A stretch of DNA of 6,805 bases from Rhodosalinus sp041685465 (GTDB lineage Bacteria > Pseudomonadota > Alphaproteobacteria > Rhodobacterales > Rhodobacteraceae): positions 1 to 6,805 of the forward strand of contig NZ_JAWLFS010000164.1 of the NCBI RefSeq assembly GCF_041685465.1, given 5' to 3'. The notes under the pieces are model-generated. The model was not told the DNA's origin. It was given only the letters and a program-made list of their open reading frames with translations, and ran no database searches. Within the stretch, counting starts at the first letter, position 1; each line of letters begins with the position of its first letter. The position numbers and the translations under genes are program-made. Below, piece by piece: positions 5,165-6,805 of the stretch.

Positions 5165-5878
5165 ATGGACGAGATCGCCCCCTTCGCCGCCGCCCCGCTG
5201 CCCACCGCCGCGCGGCCGTTCCTTGGCCTGACCCTGCTGGTCGTGGAGGACAGCCGCTACGCCTCGGAGGCGGTGCGGCTGCTCTGCCTGAAATCCGGCG
5301 CGCGCATCCGCCGGGCGGACAGCCTGCGCACGGCGCGCCGGCATCTCGCCGTCTACCGGCCCGTCGTTCTGCTGGTCGATCTGGGGCTCCCGGACGGCAC
5401 CGGCGCCGCCCTGATCGCGGAGATGGCGGAGGCGCGGCCGCGCATTCCCGTACTGCTCGGCATGAGCGGCGACCCGGCCCGCGCGCGCGAGGCGGCGTCC
5501 GCGGGCGCGGACGGCTTTCTGGAAAAGCCGATCGGCTCGCTCGCCGCGTTTCAGGCCGCGGTGCTGAACCGGCTCCCGGACCGTGCGCGCGCCTGCTACG
5601 ACGAGGCCGCGCCGGAGGACCTGCGCCCCGACCCCGCGCTCTACCGCGACGACCTCGCCCATGCCGCCGAGATCATCGGCGGCGAGATGGAGGAGGCGTC
5701 GCTCGCCTATCTCGTGCAGTTCCTGAGCGGCCTCGCAGAGAGCGCGGGCGACGCGCCGCTCTCCGAGGCCGCCGCCGCGCTGGCCGAGGCCCGCCGCAGC
5801 GGCCGTCCCGCCGGCAGCCCCCTCGCCCGGGTCGCGGGCCTCGTGCAGGAGCGGCTCACCGAACGGGCGGCGATCTGA
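5165..5878 (+). CDS. Stand-alone receiver-domain response regulator with unknown helical C-terminus
   Basis: This encodes 237 residues. After a ~20-residue Pro/Ala-rich leader, a receiver domain occupies about 21-137 with all key residues: acidic pair Glu28-Asp29 (LLVVEDSR), phospho-acceptor Asp72 (LLVDLGLPDGTG), Ser101 (GMSGD) and Lys121 (LEKPIG). The remainder, about 150-237, is predicted helical (LYRDDLAHAAEIIGG, ASLAYLVQFLSGLAES, LSEAAAALAEAR) with no DNA-binding, GGDEF, EAL or CheB-like motif I recognise. It may be an interaction or oligomerisation module. The receiver sequence, including CLKSGARIRRADSLRTARRH, resembles a receiver family I recall as conserved in Rhodobacterales but uncharacterised. 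The ATG has AGGAG six bases upstream. A CtrA-like site lies just upstream. It is divergent from mce, and no sensor kinase is adjacent, so its partner is unknown; the Hpt-like protein at 282-674 is one candidate. Confidence 0.88.
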   Translation: MDEIAPFAAAPLPTAARPFLGLTLLVVEDSRYASEAVRLLCLKSGARIRRADSLRTARRHLAVYRPVVLLVDLGLPDGTGAALIAEMAEARPRIPVLLGMSGDPARAREAASAGADGFLEKPIGSLAAFQAAVLNRLPDRARACYDEAAPEDLRPDPALYRDDLAHAAEIIGGEMEEASLAYLVQFLSGLAESAGDAPLSEAAAALAEARRSGRPAGSPLARVAGLVQERLTERAAI

Positions 5879-6127
5879 GGAGGCGGGATCACGCCCCGGT
5901 GCAAGCCATCGGGACGAAGTGCAGACAGTACATGTCCCGCAGTGTCGGGGCCGCAAGGCACAGCCGCGCCCGACCACGGGGTGTTGCCCACACGAGGTGG
6001 TCAGCGCCCGTCAGATCGGCACTGACGATCCGGAGGTGCTGACGGGTCTCCGGTCGCTGGCCGACGCAAGGGCAGGGACGAGACAGCCGGGGCCGCGCAA
6101 GCAGGCCCCCGTCGGACGCCCGTGGCC
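5879..6127. other. Intergenic region with several inverted repeats, no recognised gene
   Basis: These 249 bases lie between the receiver gene and the 3' end of aspS. I recognise no protein in any frame, and no tRNA. Inverted repeats include CGGGAC (5910-5915) with GTCCCG (5934-5939), CCCGTCAG (6007-6014) with CTGACGGG (6039-6046), an overlapping GATCG (6014-6018) with CGATC (6026-6030), and GGGGCC (6089-6094) with GGCCCC (6104-6109). The outer ones could be terminators of the two flanking convergent genes; the middle one is unexplained. The first 120 bases are somewhat less G+C-rich than the surrounding genes. Confidence 0.5.
6089..6109 (-). terminator. Terminator-like hairpin after aspS
   Basis: GGGGCC and GGCCCC form a 6-bp stem with a 9-nt loop, 19 bases beyond the aspS stop. 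On the minus strand it is followed by a moderately pyrimidine-rich stretch (GGCTGTCTCGTCCCTG) but no clear U-tract. It is a weak candidate supported mainly by position. Confidence 0.3.
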
Positions 6128-6805
6128 TCACTCCTTGGGGATCACGCGGAGGCCGAGCTCCATGAGCTGTTCGGCCGAGGGCTCGGAGGGGGCGCCCATC
6201 ATCAGGTCCTCGGCCCGCTGGTTCATCGGGAAGGGGATGACCTCGCGGATGTTGATCTCGTCGGCGAGCAGCATCACCAGCCGGTCGATGCCGGCCGCGC
6301 AGCCGCCGTGCGGGGGCGCGCCGTAGTGGAAGGCGGTGAAAAGCCCGCCGAAGCGGCGGCGCACTTCCGCCTCCGAATAGCCGGCGATCTCGAAGGCCTT
6401 GAGCATGACCTCCGGCTTGTGGTTGCGGATCGCGCCCGAGACGACCTCGTAGCCGTTGCAGGTCAGGTCGTATTGCCAGCCCTTCACCTCCAGCGGGTCG
6501 CCCTCGAGCGCCTCCATCCCCCCCTGCGGCATGGAGAAGGGGTTGTGCTCGAAGTCGATCGTGCCGGTCTCGGCATCCTTCTCGTAGATCGGGAAATCCA
6601 CGATCCAGGCGAAGGCGAAGCGCCCCTCGTCCAGATGGCCCAACTCGCGCCCGATGACGTCGCGCGCGCGGGAGGCCACCCCCTCGAAGTCCTTCGGCCG
6701 CCCGCCGAGGAAGAAGGCCGCGTCCCCCTTGCCGAGGCCGAGCTGGCGCCGGATCGCCTCGGTCCGCTCGGGGCCGATGTTCTTGGCGAGGGGGCCGGCG
6801 GCCTC
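6128..6805 (-). CDS. aspS: Aspartyl-tRNA synthetase, C-terminal part (partial)
   Basis: The gene runs off the right edge; 225 C-terminal residues are visible of a protein usually near 590. It charges tRNA-Asp with aspartate; in bacteria lacking asparaginyl-tRNA synthetase the same enzyme also charges tRNA-Asn for later amidation, which is plausible here but not shown. The visible part starts in the GAD insertion domain (GDAAFFLGGRPKDF, 27-40), continues with FAWIVDFPIYEKD and EHNPFSMPQGGMEAL, then NGYEVVSGAIRNH, and includes class II motif 3, GCAAGIDRLVML (168-179), with the ATP-binding Arg. The tail RAEDLMMGAPSEPS is typical of bacterial-type AspRS. The reading frame is open to the window edge, so the apparent GTG at 6679 is an internal valine and not a start. 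Confidence 0.97.
   Translation of the reverse strand, partial: EAAGPLAKNIGPERTEAIRRQLGLGKGDAAFFLGGRPKDFEGVASRARDVIGRELGHLDEGRFAFAWIVDFPIYEKDAETGTIDFEHNPFSMPQGGMEALEGDPLEVKGWQYDLTCNGYEVVSGAIRNHKPEVMLKAFEIAGYSEAEVRRRFGGLFTAFHYGAPPHGGCAAGIDRLVMLLADEINIREVIPFPMNQRAEDLMMGAPSEPSAEQLMELGLRVIPKE

Noticed and set aside
5009..5977. Upstream extension of methylmalonyl-CoA epimerase to 457 residues
   Set aside because: The extension is antisense to the receiver gene. The epimerase family starts at the GRLNHVAIAV segment, and a good promoter and ribosome binding site lie just upstream of ATG 5006-5008.
5889..6131. 80-codon minus-strand frame in the gap before aspS (also a + strand frame from 5919)
   Set aside because: No recognisable motif, weaker third-position G/C bias than the real genes, no clear ribosome binding site, and the + frame runs into aspS antisense. 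A fragment of an unknown gene cannot be excluded.
1..6805. CRISPR array, insertion sequence, tRNA or rRNA
   Set aside because: I looked for regularly spaced direct repeats, transposase motifs with terminal repeats and tRNA T-loop signatures, and found none.

Overview
The window looks like a piece of chromosome from a high-G+C alphaproteobacterium, most likely of the Rhodobacterales (Paracoccaceae/Roseobacter relatives). The evidence is the strong G/C third-position bias, the gene repertoire (BktB-type thiolase, DUF1467 protein beside methylmalonyl-CoA epimerase, alphaproteobacterial AspRS), a receiver protein and an Hpt-like protein of types I associate with this order, and an intergenic hairpin element of a kind recurrent in these genomes. 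No lineage was confirmed by a search. There is no mobile element, CRISPR array, rRNA or tRNA that I can support.

Layout, left to right. (1) 2-148: the 3' end of asd, followed by a long perfect inverted repeat. (2) 282-674: a small helical protein resembling an Hpt domain but with Arg where the phospho-accepting His should align. (3) 748-1926: complete beta-ketothiolase with its own promoter-like sequence. (4) 1927-2147: gap between convergent genes, holding a thiolase terminator-like hairpin and a Rhodobacterales-type double-hairpin repeat. (5) 2148-2909, minus: radC. (6) 3018-4285, plus: a nitroreductase translationally coupled to an EI24 membrane protein. (7) 4289-5008, minus: an operon of methylmalonyl-CoA epimerase then a DUF1467 membrane protein, ending only 3 bp from the EI24 gene. 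(8) 5165-5878, plus: a stand-alone receiver protein with an uncharacterised helical C-terminal region. (9) 5879-6127: a gap with several inverted repeats and no recognised gene. (10) 6128-6805, minus: the C-terminal part of AspRS.

Most genes are ordinary housekeeping or central metabolism. BktB (acetoacetyl-CoA or 3-ketoacyl-CoA chemistry) and methylmalonyl-CoA epimerase both touch acyl-CoA assimilation routes common in this group, but they are not in one operon. The most interesting signal is regulatory. The only two TTAA tetramers I found both lie in intergenic regions, each followed at exactly seven bases by TTCA and each pointing at its downstream gene (radC and the receiver protein). This is one mismatch from the CtrA full site TTAA-N7-TTAA. 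Together with the Hpt-like protein, this suggests that parts of the CtrA phosphorelay network of Rhodobacterales (motility, gene transfer, competence) reach into this locus. That is an inference from sequence and needs testing.
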